A stretch of DNA of 64,000 nt from Alphaproteobacteria bacterium. GTDB taxonomy: Bacteria; Pseudomonadota; Alphaproteobacteria; Rhodobacterales; Rhodobacteraceae. This document shows positions 52,028 to 61,310 of this stretch, piece after piece (position 1 is the stretch's first letter; each line of letters opens with the position of its first letter). The DNA is taken from contig JAUHVR010000006.1 of assembly GCA_030424865.1 (NCBI GenBank), positions 1 through 64,000 on the forward strand. Reading direction: 5' to 3'. The position numbers were made by a program, and so were the translations under genes. The notes beneath the pieces were generated by a model. The model searched no databases. It worked only from the letters and a program-made list of their open reading frames with translations, and was not told where the DNA came from.

Positions 52028-53062
52028 TCAGGCCCCGACCATCCCGACGATCTCGTAGGTGCGTTTCAACACCGGCGTCGCGATCTCGCGCGCCTGCTCG
52101 GCCCCCAGGTCAAGGATCTTGTCGATCTCACCCGTGTCCTGCATCAGCCGCGCCATCTCGCCCGAGATCGGCGCCAGCTTTGCGACGGCCAGTTCGGACA
52201 GCTTCGGCTTGAACTCGGAAAACTGCAGACCGCCAACCTCGGCCAGCACCGCCTCGACCGAGGTGTCGGCCAGGGCCGCGTAGATGTTGACCAGGTTGCG
52301 CGCCTCGGGGCGGCCTTCCAGCCCGTCGACCTCGGATGGCAGCCCATCGGGGTCGGTCTTGGCCTTGCGGATCTTCGTTGCGATCTTGTCGGCATCGTCG
52401 GTCATGTTGATCCGGCTGGCGTCCGAGGGATCGGACTTCGACATCTTCTTGGACCCGTCGCGCAGGCTCATGACCCGTGTCGCAGCGCCCTCGATCACCG
52501 GTTCGGTGATCGGAAAGAAATCGACCTTGAAGTCATTGTTGAACTTGATCGCGATATCGCGGGTCAGCTCAAGGTGCTGCTTCTGGTCTTCGCCCACGGG
52601 CACATGGGTTGCATGGTAGATCAGGATGTCGGCGGCCATCAGCGCCGGATAGGCAAAGAGCCCGAGCGAGGCGTTTTGCTGGTTCTTCCCGGCCTTGTCC
52701 TTCCACTGGGTCATGCGCTGCATCCAGCCCATCCGGGCGACGCAGTTGAAAATCCAGGCCAGCTGCGCATGTTCGGGCACGCGGCTCTGGTTGAACAGGA
52801 TCGATTGCTTGGGATCGATGCCCGAGGCGATGAATCCCGCGCAAAGCTCACGCGTGGCGTGCCGCAGCTTTTCGGGATCCTGCCAGACCGTGATGGCGTG
52901 CAGGTCGACCATGCAATAGATGGTCTGGTCGTACTGACCCTGCATGTCGACAAAGCGTTTGATCGCGCCAAGGTAATTGCCCAGGGTCAGCCCGCCGGAT
53001 GGCTGGATGCCCGAGAACACACGCGGCGTGAAGGCAGATGGTGTTTGGACCACCTCTGTCAT
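52028..53062 (-). CDS. trpS: Tryptophanyl-tRNA synthetase
   Basis: The 344-residue class I synthetase has the HIGH-type motif in [19 protein letters not shown], the tryptophan-binding [27 protein letters not shown] segment (read in parts) and the KMSKS signature ([16 protein letters not shown]). It charges tRNA-Trp. I chose the ATG at 53060-53062 (MTEVVQTPS). The open frame extends upstream over the divergent rhomboid-like gene and is not likely coding there. Confidence 0.96.
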   Translation of the reverse strand: MTEVVQTPSAFTPRVFSGIQPSGGLTLGNYLGAIKRFVDMQGQYDQTIYCMVDLHAITVWQDPEKLRHATRELCAGFIASGIDPKQSILFNQSRVPEHAQLAWIFNCVARMGWMQRMTQWKDKAGKNQQNASLGLFAYPALMAADILIYHATHVPVGEDQKQHLELTRDIAIKFNNDFKVDFFPITEPVIEGAATRVMSLRDGSKKMSKSDPSDASRINMTDDADKIATKIRKAKTDPDGLPSEVDGLEGRPEARNLVNIYAALADTSVEAVLAEVGGLQFSEFKPKLSELAVAKLAPISGEMARLMQDTGEIDKILDLGAEQAREIATPVLKRTYEIVGMVGA

Positions 53063-53195
53063 GGGAACTCTCCGTTTCTTGTCCCTACGTTTCAATGGCG
53101 CATAAGGGCCACGCTGCGGGGGGTCAACCAATCGGGGCTGGAATCGCTGCGCCAAGTGCCTTAGCCAGTTTGCGACAAAGCATCCGGAGCCCGCC

Positions 53196-53882
53196 ATGAC
53201 GCATCCCGACGACGTCTCTCCCATCAACCCTCTGCCGCCTGCCGTGGTGGCCCTGTGCCTGATGATCGCGGGCGTCGAGGTTGCGGTCTCGCTGGGTGCG
53301 CGTGGGATCGTCGGCGGCACCGAGGCCGTGGGCTGGCGGGTGCTGTTGGCGCAGGACTACGGGTTTTCGGGCCGGGTGTTCGACTGGATGGTCCGCAACG
53401 GGTCCTGGCCGCTGGAACACGTGCAGCGCTTTCTGACGTATCCCTTTGTGCACGGCTCGTTCACCCACGCGATCTTTGGCATCGTCATGGTGCTGGCGCT
53501 GGGCAAGATGGTGGGCGAGGCCTTGGGCAATCTGGCCGTTGTGATCGTCTTTGCCGTGTCCAGCATCGTCGGAGCCGTGGCCTATGGCACCCTTGTCGAC
53601 ACCTCGTTGCTGCTGATCGGGGCTTTTCCCGCGATCTACGGTTTGATCGGCACCTACACCTACATGCTGTGGCTGCGACTGGGCCACATGGGCCAACGAC
53701 AGATCAGAGCCTTTTCCCTGATCGGGTTCCTGCTGGGCATCCAGCTGATCTTTGGGCTGTTTTTCGGCGGTGGACCGGATTGGGTGGCCGATGTCATCGG
53801 CTTTGTGGTGGGCTTTGCCCTGGCGATCGTGCTGGTGCCCGGCGGCGTTCGACGGCTAATCGCCAAACTGCGCCGGGACTAG
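53196..53882 (+). CDS. Rhomboid-fold membrane protein lacking catalytic residues
   Basis: The 228-residue protein has six to seven spans and the rhomboid core pattern [28 protein letters not shown], including the F-x-H-x-x-x-x-H region of span 2. The active-site motif GASG of span 4 reads [11 protein letters not shown] instead, so the nucleophile serine is replaced. The histidine of span 6, normally next to a glycine run, is not seen in [13 protein letters not shown] therefore call it a pseudoprotease that may bind or shepherd client membrane proteins. Divergent from trpS. Confidence 0.75.
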   Translation: MTHPDDVSPINPLPPAVVALCLMIAGVEVAVSLGARGIVGGTEAVGWRVLLAQDYGFSGRVFDWMVRNGSWPLEHVQRFLTYPFVHGSFTHAIFGIVMVLALGKMVGEALGNLAVVIVFAVSSIVGAVAYGTLVDTSLLLIGAFPAIYGLIGTYTYMLWLRLGHMGQRQIRAFSLIGFLLGIQLIFGLFFGGGPDWVADVIGFVVGFALAIVLVPGGVRRLIAKLRRD

Positions 53883-53981
53883 GGTCGGCAGGCACATCAG
53901 GTCCTGCGTTTCCGCGATGACACTCAGCCGGTCCAGCGCGATCCGGCTGTCCGGCCCGATCTCGTGGATTTTTGGTGTCAC
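53856..53981 (-). CDS. Possible 41-residue protein overlapping the murJ stop
   Basis: The GTG at 53979-53981 shares two bases with the murJ stop codon (TCGTGA), an arrangement of coupled genes. The peptide would be 41 residues (TPKIHEIGPDSRIALDRLSV, then [20 protein letters not shown]), neither hydrophobic nor of odd composition. Its 3' end overlaps the convergent rhomboid-like gene by 27 bp. I do not recognise the family, so it stays a low-confidence call. Confidence 0.3.
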   Translation of the reverse strand: MTPKIHEIGPDSRIALDRLSVIAETQDLMCLPTLVPAQFGD

Positions 53982-55525
53982 GACCGGCCCCGCCGCAGCA
54001 TGGCTTTCAACTCGGACAGTCGGAATGCGCCCAGGATTTGCCCCACGACCGCATAGGCCACCCCACCAAGTGCAACCAGACCTGCCAGGGCAAGGTAGCG
54101 CCATCCGCCGGTCGTCAGGGCCTCGGCCATCACCAGGCCCGCGCCATAAAGCGCCGCCCCCATCAGGGCCGATGCCAAAAGGATGCGCCAGAGACGCGCA
54201 AAGAAGCGGGCGTCAAAGCGAGCCGTCTCGCCCATTCTGCGGGCGCCTCGGGCCAGCCACCACACCATGGCCCACCCGGCCAGGGTGGTGGCAATTGCGG
54301 GCGCAATCCAGCCCAGCACCGGGGCGAGCCCGATGGCGGCCACGGCGTTCACGATCATCGACCAGACGGCAAAGCGGAACGGCGTCCGCGTGTCTTCGCG
54401 CGCGAAAAAGAGCGGTTGCAGGATCTTTTGCAACACAAAGGCGGGCAGGCCCAGCCCATAGATGGCCACGGCCACGGCAATGGCCGCGCTGTCGTCCGCG
54501 CCGGTTGCGCCACGCTCGAACAGGACCGAAACGATGGGCAAGGGCACGACGATCAGCGCCACGGCGGCGGGCAGGGTCAGCGCCAGCGACAGTTCACCGG
54601 CCCGCGACAGCGCCTCGCGTGCGCCGGTGTCATCACCCGCTTTCAGGCGGCGCGACAGGTCGGGCAAGAGCACGATGCCGATGGCAATGCCGACCACACC
54701 CAGTGGCAGCTGGTACAGACGGTCGGCGGCATACAGCCAGCCCACCGCCTTGTCGAAGTTCGAGGCCACCTGCTGCCCCACCAGCAGGTTGATCTGCATG
54801 ACACCCCCGGCCAGGGCGGCGGGCACGGCGACGACCACCAGGCGTTTCATGTCGGGCGTCAGCCGCGGGCGGCCGGGGCGCAGTTGCACACCCGCGCGGC
54901 CTGCCGCAACCCAGACCAGCGCCAGTTGCGCGATCCCGGCCACGGGGATTGCCCAGATCAGTGCCGTGATGGCCTGAGCCCCAACGAGGGGCGCGCCGAT
55001 CAGTGCGAGGATGATCAGGACGTTCAGCAGGACGGGCGCCGCGGCGGCCGCAGCAAAATGGCCCTTTGCGTTCAGCACCCCAGAAAACAGGGCCGCCAGC
55101 GAGATGAAAAAGATATAGGGAAAGACGATCCGCCCATACCCCACGGTCAGGTCAAAGCGTTCGTCCCCGGCAAAGCCTTCGGCCACGGCCCAGACAAAGG
55201 CGGGCATGAAGATCATCGCCAGCGCCGTCAACGCCAGCAGAACAGTGGCCAGCCCGTTCATCGCATCGCGTGCGAATTTTTGATGGTCCTCGTCGCCTTC
55301 GACCTTTTTCGAATACATCGGAACAAAGGCCGCGTTGAACGCGCCCTCGGCAAAGAACCGTCGAAACATGTTGGGCAGGCGAAAGGCGGCGACAAAGGCG
55401 TCCATCACCGGCCCCGGTCCGATCACCGCCAGGATCACGATCTCGCGCACCAGGCCCAGAACACGGCTCATCAGCGTCCAGAAGCTGACGGTCAGAACGC
55501 TGGCAAACAGGCGGATGGGTTTCAC
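53978..55525 (-). CDS. murJ: Lipid II flippase MurJ
   Basis: The 515-residue protein has about 14 spans and the MurJ family pattern: TLMSRVLGLVREIVILAVIGPG, DAFVAAFRLPNMFRRFFAEGAFNAAFVPMYS (read in parts) and LPLGVVGIAIGIVLLPDLSRR. It turns lipid II across the inner membrane for peptidoglycan synthesis. The start is a GTG at 55523-55525 with a distant AAAGG. Upstream in-frame ATG would add a charged segment not found in the family. Confidence 0.95.
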   Translation of the reverse strand: MKPIRLFASVLTVSFWTLMSRVLGLVREIVILAVIGPGPVMDAFVAAFRLPNMFRRFFAEGAFNAAFVPMYSKKVEGDEDHQKFARDAMNGLATVLLALTALAMIFMPAFVWAVAEGFAGDERFDLTVGYGRIVFPYIFFISLAALFSGVLNAKGHFAAAAAAPVLLNVLIILALIGAPLVGAQAITALIWAIPVAGIAQLALVWVAAGRAGVQLRPGRPRLTPDMKRLVVVAVPAALAGGVMQINLLVGQQVASNFDKAVGWLYAADRLYQLPLGVVGIAIGIVLLPDLSRRLKAGDDTGAREALSRAGELSLALTLPAAVALIVVPLPIVSVLFERGATGADDSAAIAVAVAIYGLGLPAFVLQKILQPLFFAREDTRTPFRFAVWSMIVNAVAAIGLAPVLGWIAPAIATTLAGWAMVWWLARGARRMGETARFDARFFARLWRILLASALMGAALYGAGLVMAEALTTGGWRYLALAGLVALGGVAYAVVGQILGAFRLSELKAMLRRGRS

Positions 55526-55680
55526 GGTGGTCGGGCCTTTGGTGTCGTTGTCACGGTCGTTATGCGTGCGCCAAGGGTGGGGGGCAAGCGGAAGTGGGGT
55601 TTGCCTTTCCACGTGTTGCCCGGGATTTCAGCTTTTCCGCGCCAATCCCCGGGCGACGTGCTGCGGGCTGGGGCTGTTTT

Positions 55681-55740
55681 GATTAATCGTTTAACTTTGC
55701 AATTGACTCGCGGTCGATTTGGCTGATTAATCGTTAAATC
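55681..55740 (+). promoter_or_regulatory. LacI-type operators and promoter upstream of the purine operon
   Basis: Two near-identical sites start with GATTAATCGTT: 55681-55695 and 55725-55740, 44 bp apart, about four helical turns. Each has inverted half-sites (GATTAA/TTAAxC, imperfect). Between them lie TTGACT (55703-55708) and, 17 bp further, ATTAAT (55726-55731), a plausible sigma-70 promoter whose -10 falls inside the second operator. That fits self-repression of the LacI gene by a loop. Confidence 0.75.
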
Positions 55741-55751
55741 AGGGGGCAAGC

Positions 55752-56729
55752 ATGGTCAGCATCAAGGAAATTGCCAGCGACATCGGAGTTTCGGCCGCGA
55801 CGGTGTCGAATGCGCTGACCGGCAAGGGGCGGGTCTCGAAAGAGATGGTGGCCCGCATCAAGACCCGCGCCGAAGAGCTGGGATATCGCCCCAGCACGGC
55901 GGCCCGGGCTTTGAAAACCGGGCAAACCGGGATCCTTGGCCTTGTGATGCCCGATCTGACCAACCCACTGTTTCCGCGCATCGCGCAGACCCTGTCACAA
56001 GCCGCCGAAACCAAGGGGCTGGGCATCCTGATCGCCGACTCGCGGGGCAGTGCCCACGAACAGTCCGAGGCCTTGCGGCGCCTGGTGGGCCGGGGCGTCG
56101 ACGGGTTGCTTGTGGTGCCCCAACGCGGCACCACGCCCGACCCGATGCCTGTGCCCGTCGTGGTGATCAACACCGCCTCTGATCCTCTGAACGCGGTCAG
56201 TGCGGACCACGCGGGCGGCGGAGCGCTGGTCGCGCGGCACATTGCCGACATCGGCCATCGCAGGGTTGTCATCCTGGGCGGCGACCCCGTTTCAGAAGTG
56301 CAGCGCGACCGGATCGCGGGGATGCAGGCGGCCTTGCGTCCCGACATGCAGGCCAGTGTCTTCTGGGGGGACGCGGGCGTTGCCCAGGCGGTTGCCGAGG
56401 TCCAGGCGGGCGCGACGGCAATCCTGACGACCTCGGATCTGATCGCGCTGCGGATGCGGTCGCAACTCATGCAGGCTCAGATTGCCGTTCCCGAACAAGT
56501 CAGCCTGACCGGGTTCGACGACATGAGTTTTGCCCCGATCATGCACCCGGCCCTGACAACCGTGGCGCAAGACGTCGACACCATCGCCGCGCGCGCCATC
56601 GACATCATCACCTCGCATATCCGGGGCGAAACCCCCGATACACATGGCCAGACCGTGCCCATGCGGCTGGTTGTGCGCAATTCAACGACCATCCCAAAAG
56701 ACCAACCAACAAGGAGACACCTGCCATGA
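55752..56729 (+). CDS. LacI-family transcriptional repressor
   Basis: The 325-residue protein has the LacI helix-turn-helix and hinge helix (residues 1-56: MVSIKEIASDIGVSAATVSN then LGYRPSTAARALKTGQTG) and a periplasmic-binding-protein-like effector domain. That domain contains ILGLVMPDLTNPLFPRI and a final SLTGFDDMSFAPIMHPALTTV. A purine repressor-like role is suggested by position only. Its stop overlaps the ATG of the transporter binding protein (ATGA), so it is the first gene of the operon it probably controls. Confidence 0.9.
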   Translation: MVSIKEIASDIGVSAATVSNALTGKGRVSKEMVARIKTRAEELGYRPSTAARALKTGQTGILGLVMPDLTNPLFPRIAQTLSQAAETKGLGILIADSRGSAHEQSEALRRLVGRGVDGLLVVPQRGTTPDPMPVPVVVINTASDPLNAVSADHAGGGALVARHIADIGHRRVVILGGDPVSEVQRDRIAGMQAALRPDMQASVFWGDAGVAQAVAEVQAGATAILTTSDLIALRMRSQLMQAQIAVPEQVSLTGFDDMSFAPIMHPALTTVAQDVDTIAARAIDIITSHIRGETPDTHGQTVPMRLVVRNSTTIPKDQPTRRHLP

Positions 56730-57745
56730 CCAGACCTCTGTCCATCCTCGCACTCGGGGCGGCGCTGACTGCCAGCAGCGTCGCTGCCGAAGGCACGCTG
56801 ACAATTTCGGTCTATTCCTTTGCCCAGGACGCCTACAAAAAGGCGCTTTATGACCCCTTCGAAGAGATGTGCGGCTGCGAGCTTGTCATCGAGACCGGCA
56901 ACTCGATCGAACGCATGGCCAAGATCGAGGCCAATGCCGCCGATCCGGTCATCGACATGGCAGTGATTTCTTCACACGACGCGCTGAGCCTTGCGAACAA
57001 GGGCCTGCTGCAGCCGCTGGATCCGGCGAAACTGTCGAGCTTTGACAAGCTCTATCCCGCGGCGCAGGACCCGCTGGGCGGCAACATGGCTGTGGGCTAC
57101 ACCTTCTACGCCAGCTCGATTGTTTATCGCGAGGATCTGGTCAGCATCGAAAGCTGGGCCGATCTGCTGGGTGACGGGCTGGCGGGCAACGTCTCGCTGC
57201 CGAACATCACCGGCACGCAGGGGCCGCTGACCCTGATGATGCTGGACAAGGCGGCAGGCGGTGATGCCAGCGACTTTACCGGCACGATTTCGGCCATCGG
57301 CGAACATGCCGACGACATCGTGACCTTCTATTCGCGCTCGTCCGAACTGGCGCAGTTGATGAACCAGGAAGAGGTCATCGCCGCGCCCGTCGGCCGTTTC
57401 GCCTGGAGCCGCTTCAAAAGCTCGCCGCTGCCCTTTGCATGGGCGGATCCGGCCGAGGGTCAGGCCGGTGGTATGAACGTGATGATCATGACGGCGAACA
57501 ACGGCAACGAAGAGCTGGCCTACAAGCTGATGGACTATTGGCTGTCGACCGAGGTGCAGACCCGCGTCGCCGAGGCGCTGATCGACAGCCCCGCCAACAT
57601 GGAGGTCGTCGTCAGTGACGAGGTCGCCGAGAACCTGACCTACGGGGCCGAGCTGATCAACTCGCTCAACATCCTGGATCCGGCCACGATCATCGCCAAC
57701 CGCGATGCTTGGGTCGATCAGTGGAACACCGAAGTGATCCGCTAA
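56726..57745 (+). CDS. ABC transporter substrate-binding protein (spermidine/putrescine family)
   Basis: The 339-residue protein has a Sec signal (MTRPLSILALGAALTASSVA, then AE) and a class D-type extracellular solute-binding fold: LTISVYSFAQDAYKKALYDPFEE and VGRFAWSRFKSSPLPFAWADP. It belongs to the PotD/Fe-type family that binds polyamines or other small organic molecules. Its gene is translationally coupled to the LacI repressor and followed by two permeases and an ATPase. Substrate here is inferred to be a purine nucleoside or base because of the linked catabolic enzymes. Confidence 0.85.
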   Translation: MTRPLSILALGAALTASSVAAEGTLTISVYSFAQDAYKKALYDPFEEMCGCELVIETGNSIERMAKIEANAADPVIDMAVISSHDALSLANKGLLQPLDPAKLSSFDKLYPAAQDPLGGNMAVGYTFYASSIVYREDLVSIESWADLLGDGLAGNVSLPNITGTQGPLTLMMLDKAAGGDASDFTGTISAIGEHADDIVTFYSRSSELAQLMNQEEVIAAPVGRFAWSRFKSSPLPFAWADPAEGQAGGMNVMIMTANNGNEELAYKLMDYWLSTEVQTRVAEALIDSPANMEVVVSDEVAENLTYGAELINSLNILDPATIIANRDAWVDQWNTEVIR

Positions 57746-57802
57746 CCGCTCATCGTAGGGCGGGGTTTACCCCGCCTTACCTCTCTCTTTCACGGAGCGC
57801 AG

Positions 57803-58627
57803 ATGTTTCTAAGCCGATCAGAAGGTCTGGCCCTTGCCCTGCCCGCGGCCCTGTTCACCTTTCTGGTGTTCCTGGTGCCTGTGGGCATCCTGTTGTCCGT
57901 CGCCTTTCAGACCGACACCGGGGCCTGGAGCCTGCAGGGCTATGTCGATTTCTTTGCCCAGCCGCTGAACCAGAAGGTGTTCTTTCGGACCCTGAAACTG
58001 GGCATCCTGGTGGCCGGAACTGCCGCCGTGATCGGCTATCTGGCCGCCTTTTGCATCGTGAACCTGCCCGCCACCTCGCGCGGGCGGATCTTTGGGCTGG
58101 TGGTGTTGCCGCTGATGATCTCGCCGGTCGCGCGGACCTATGCCTGGATCGTGATCTTGGGCCGCACCGGCATCGTGAACGACGTGATCGTCGGGCTGGG
58201 GCTCTCCAGCACGCCGATCCGGCTTCTCTTCACCGAAACCGCCGTCTTCATCGGTCTCTTGCAGCTGTTCCTGCCGCTGATGATCATCTCGCTGGTCTCG
58301 GCGATGGAAAACATCCCCCGCGATGTGGTCCCCGCCGCCCGGGTCCTTGGCGCCAGCTGGTTCCAGGTCTTTTTCCGCATCATCCTGCCGCTGACCAAAG
58401 AGGGCCTGGTGATCGGCGGCACGCTGGTCTTCACCGGCGCGCTGACAGCCTACATCACCCCCGCGATCCTGGGTGGGTCCAAGGTGCTGATGCTCGAGAC
58501 GCTGCTTTATCAAAAGGTCAACGTCTCGAATGACTTCGTCTCGGCCAGCGTCATTGCGATGATCCTGATCGTGATGTGTTTCTCGGCCAATCTCGCGCTC
58601 AAGCGCATCGCGTCGGTCAAGAGGTAG
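57803..58627 (+). CDS. ABC transporter permease 1 (PotB-like)
   Basis: The 274-residue protein has six spans and the EAA loop MENIPRDVVPAARVLGASWFQVFFRIILPLTKEG (read in parts), typical of PotB-type permeases. LFLSRSEGLALALPAALFTFL opens the N-terminal span. It follows the binding protein after a 57-bp gap that holds a short hairpin-like GGGCGGGGTTTACCCCGCC (57759-57777), possibly an mRNA stabiliser. It pairs with the next permease. Confidence 0.92.
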   Translation: MFLSRSEGLALALPAALFTFLVFLVPVGILLSVAFQTDTGAWSLQGYVDFFAQPLNQKVFFRTLKLGILVAGTAAVIGYLAAFCIVNLPATSRGRIFGLVVLPLMISPVARTYAWIVILGRTGIVNDVIVGLGLSSTPIRLLFTETAVFIGLLQLFLPLMIISLVSAMENIPRDVVPAARVLGASWFQVFFRIILPLTKEGLVIGGTLVFTGALTAYITPAILGGSKVLMLETLLYQKVNVSNDFVSASVIAMILIVMCFSANLALKRIASVKR

Positions 58628-58631
58628 CGCC

Positions 58632-59408
58632 ATGTCCCGTCTCATGATCTGGCTCATTCTGGGCGTCACCCTGACCTTCCTGATCGGCCCCTTCCTGATC
58701 GTCATCTTTGCCGGCATGTCGGCGGGCGAGGCGCTGGCCTTTCCGCCGCAGGGCCTGTCGCTGAAGTGGTACGCCAAGGTGTTCACCGTCGAAAGCTTCC
58801 GCGCCAGTTTCGCCCTGTCGATGTTCCTCGCGATTTTCGGCACCTTGGCAGCGCTGCTGATTGGCATCCCGGCGGCCTATGCGCTGAACCGCTATGACAT
58901 CCCGGGGGCTGAAACGATCCGCACCATCGTCGCCGCCCCGATCATCGTGCCCGGCATCATCGTGGGTCTGGCCCTGCTGCGCTACTTCGTGGTGCCGCTG
59001 AACGTCGCCATCACGGTGGCGCTTTTTGTGACCCACACGGCGCTGGTGCTGCCCTATGCGGTGCGCGTGGTGTCGTCGAGCCTGAACAACCTGCGCGCCG
59101 ACATGGAAGAGGCCGCCGTGATCCTGGGCTGCACCCGTCTGCAGGCTTTCACCAAGGTGGTGCTGCCCAACATCCGCGGCGGCATCCTGGCGGCGTTCAT
59201 CCTGGGCTTTGTGACCAGCTTCAACGAGGTGCCCGCCTCGCTGTTCCTGTCGGGCCCCGGGGTGCGCACGCTGCCCATCGACATGCTCTCGTATATGGAA
59301 ATCACCTTTGATCCCTCGGTGGCGGCCCTGTCGGCTCTTTTGGCCTTCATGTCCGTCGCCATCGTCTTTATCGCCGAACGGCTGCTTGGGTTTTCTCGCT
59401 ATGTCTGA
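58632..59408 (+). CDS. ABC transporter permease 2 (PotC-like)
   Basis: The 258-residue protein has six spans and the EAA loop MEEAAVILGCTRLQAFTKVVLPNIRGG. It begins 4 bp after the first permease. Its stop overlaps the ATPase start by 8 bp. The family moves polyamines, but the neighbours suggest a purine compound. Confidence 0.92.
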   Translation: MSRLMIWLILGVTLTFLIGPFLIVIFAGMSAGEALAFPPQGLSLKWYAKVFTVESFRASFALSMFLAIFGTLAALLIGIPAAYALNRYDIPGAETIRTIVAAPIIVPGIIVGLALLRYFVVPLNVAITVALFVTHTALVLPYAVRVVSSSLNNLRADMEEAAVILGCTRLQAFTKVVLPNIRGGILAAFILGFVTSFNEVPASLFLSGPGVRTLPIDMLSYMEITFDPSVAALSALLAFMSVAIVFIAERLLGFSRYV

Positions 59409-60414
59409 CGCCTTTGTTTCCCTGACCGATCTGACGCTGTCTTATGGACAGACCGTCGCCGTGCCGAACCTGAACCTCGATATTGTCGAGGGTGAGTTGA
59501 TCGCGCTGCTGGGCCCCTCGGGCTGTGGCAAGACCACGACCATGCGGGCCATCGCCGGGCTGATGCCGCCCGCGCAGGGGCGGATCGTGATCGACGGGGC
59601 GGATGTCACTCGTGTGCCCGCCAACAAGCGGGGAATCGGGCTGGTGTTCCAGTCCTATGCGCTTTTCCCGCATCTCAGCGCTTTTGAAAACGTCGCCTTC
59701 GGGCTGCGTCTGCAAAAGCTGCCGCAGGCGCAGATCCGTGCCAAGACCGAGGCGGGCATGGCGACCGTCGGCCTGACCGGGTTCGAGGCCCGCAAGCCGG
59801 GCGAGATGTCGGGCGGGCAGCAACAGCGCCTCGCGCTGGCCCGGTCGCTGGTGATGCAGCCCAAGGTGCTGCTGCTGGACGAGCCCCTGTCGAACCTCGA
59901 CGCCCGTCTGCGGCTTGAGATGCGCAACGAGCTTCAGCGCGTGCAGAAAGAGACGGGGATCACCATGGTCTTTGTCACCCATGACCAGTCCGAGGCGCTT
60001 GCGCTGGCCGATCGGATCGTCCTGATGAAGGACGGCAAGATCGAGCAGCTGGGCACGCCAGCCGAGCTGTACGCCCGGCCCGACACGGCCTTTGCCGCTG
60101 ATTTCATGGGGTTCGAGAACATCTTTCGGGTCGAGGGGGATGCGTTGGTGTCGGACAGCGGGCGCTTGCCGCTGGGCTATCAAGCCTCGGCACAAATCCT
60201 GGCCTGGCGTCCGGGGGGCGTGGGTGTGGGCGCGGGGCCGCACCGGGGCCGCGTGATCGCCAGCAGCTTTGCCGGGGGGCACCGCGAATATGTGCTCGAC
60301 AGCGCGCTGGGCCAGATCAAGGCGGATGCGCCCATAGACGTGCCCGAGGTGCCCATCGGTCAGGACGTGGCCTTTGACCTGCCGCAAGACACAGCTCGCC
60401 CGCTGGCCGCGTGA
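59401..60414 (+). CDS. ABC transporter ATPase (PotA-like)
   Basis: The 337-residue protein has Walker A GPSGCGKTTT, Q-loop, the signature MSGGQQQRLALARSL and Walker B VLLLDEPLSNLDARLRLEMRNEL (read in parts). A C-terminal TOBE-type domain follows (about 260-337). It powers the two permeases. The start ATG at 59401 overlaps the permease end. The nucleoside hydrolase start (GTG) overlaps its stop. Confidence 0.93.
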   Translation: MSDAFVSLTDLTLSYGQTVAVPNLNLDIVEGELIALLGPSGCGKTTTMRAIAGLMPPAQGRIVIDGADVTRVPANKRGIGLVFQSYALFPHLSAFENVAFGLRLQKLPQAQIRAKTEAGMATVGLTGFEARKPGEMSGGQQQRLALARSLVMQPKVLLLDEPLSNLDARLRLEMRNELQRVQKETGITMVFVTHDQSEALALADRIVLMKDGKIEQLGTPAELYARPDTAFAADFMGFENIFRVEGDALVSDSGRLPLGYQASAQILAWRPGGVGVGAGPHRGRVIASSFAGGHREYVLDSALGQIKADAPIDVPEVPIGQDVAFDLPQDTARPLAA

Positions 60415-61310
60415 CGCAGGTCTGGGTCGATACCGATTTCGGGTTTGACGACCTGTGGGCGCTGCTGGTGCTGCGCCATCTTGGAGTGCAGGTTGCCGGC
60501 GTCTCGCTCGTGGCCGGCAATGCGCCGCTGTCCCGTGTGATCGCAAATGCCCTGGGTGCGCACCGGAGCTATGGGTTCGCCTGGCCGCTGTATCAAGGCG
60601 CTGCCCGCCCGCTGACGCGCGACCCGGAAACGGCCGAGCGCATTCTTGGCCCCTTCGGAATGGTGACCCGTGGTTTGCGGCTGCCAGAGGTCCCGGTTAC
60701 CGCCCTACCCGAGGCCCTGCCCGCACTTCAGAACTGGCTGACCGCGTTAGAAACCCCGCGAGAGGTTCTGGCGCTGGGTCCGCTGACCAATATCGCTTTG
60801 CTGTTGCAAAGCGATATTGGTCTGGTCCAGCGGGTCTCGCGCGTTGTCTGGATGGGCGGCAGCTCTGGCCCGGGCAACCACACGCCGCTGGCAGAGTTCA
60901 ATGCTGTTGCCGATGCCGAAGCGCTGGCCGTGGTGCTTGCGTCAGGTGTCAGGCTCGACGTGGTCGACCTGACGTTCTGCCGAAAGGTGACCTTTGCCGA
61001 AGAGGACATGCCCGACGCCGATCCCCTGACCCGTGACCTGTTGGGGGGCTACCTGGACATCGCGCTAAACCGGGGACGACCCGGTATGGCGATCTATGAC
61101 CCGCTGGCCGCAGTGGCGGTGGCGCGGCCTCTGGCGGTCGGCTTTTCGGCGTGCGACATCTCGGTCTCGACGCAGGATGACGCGACCTATGGCGCGACAA
61201 AGGTCACTTCGGCCCAGACCTCGGCGACCCGGATTGCAACCGGCGCGCAGGGGAACCTGGCCGCGATGTGCCTGGGCGCTTTGACAAAGGACGCCATAAA
61301 TGGCCCGTGA
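60411..61310 (+). CDS. Nucleoside hydrolase
   Basis: The 299-residue protein has the Ca2+-binding DTDFGFDDLWALL (variant of DTDPGIDD), the VAGNAPLS strand with GN, and the closing segment VVWMGGSSGPGNHTPLAEFNAVADAEA (read in parts) with the second Asp. The enzyme splits nucleosides into base and ribose. It begins with GTG at 60411, overlapping the ATPase stop, so it is translated with the transporter. Substrate range (purine, pyrimidine or nonspecific) is not set by sequence, but the adenine deaminase behind it suggests adenosine or related purine nucleosides. Confidence 0.9.
   Translation: MTQVWVDTDFGFDDLWALLVLRHLGVQVAGVSLVAGNAPLSRVIANALGAHRSYGFAWPLYQGAARPLTRDPETAERILGPFGMVTRGLRLPEVPVTALPEALPALQNWLTALETPREVLALGPLTNIALLLQSDIGLVQRVSRVVWMGGSSGPGNHTPLAEFNAVADAEALAVVLASGVRLDVVDLTFCRKVTFAEEDMPDADPLTRDLLGGYLDIALNRGRPGMAIYDPLAAVAVARPLAVGFSACDISVSTQDDATYGATKVTSAQTSATRIATGAQGNLAAMCLGALTKDAINGP

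Noticed and set aside
53972-55726. 584-codon plus-strand open frame opposite murJ
   Set aside because: Antisense shadow of murJ with the usual Gln/His/Gly/Arg-rich composition.
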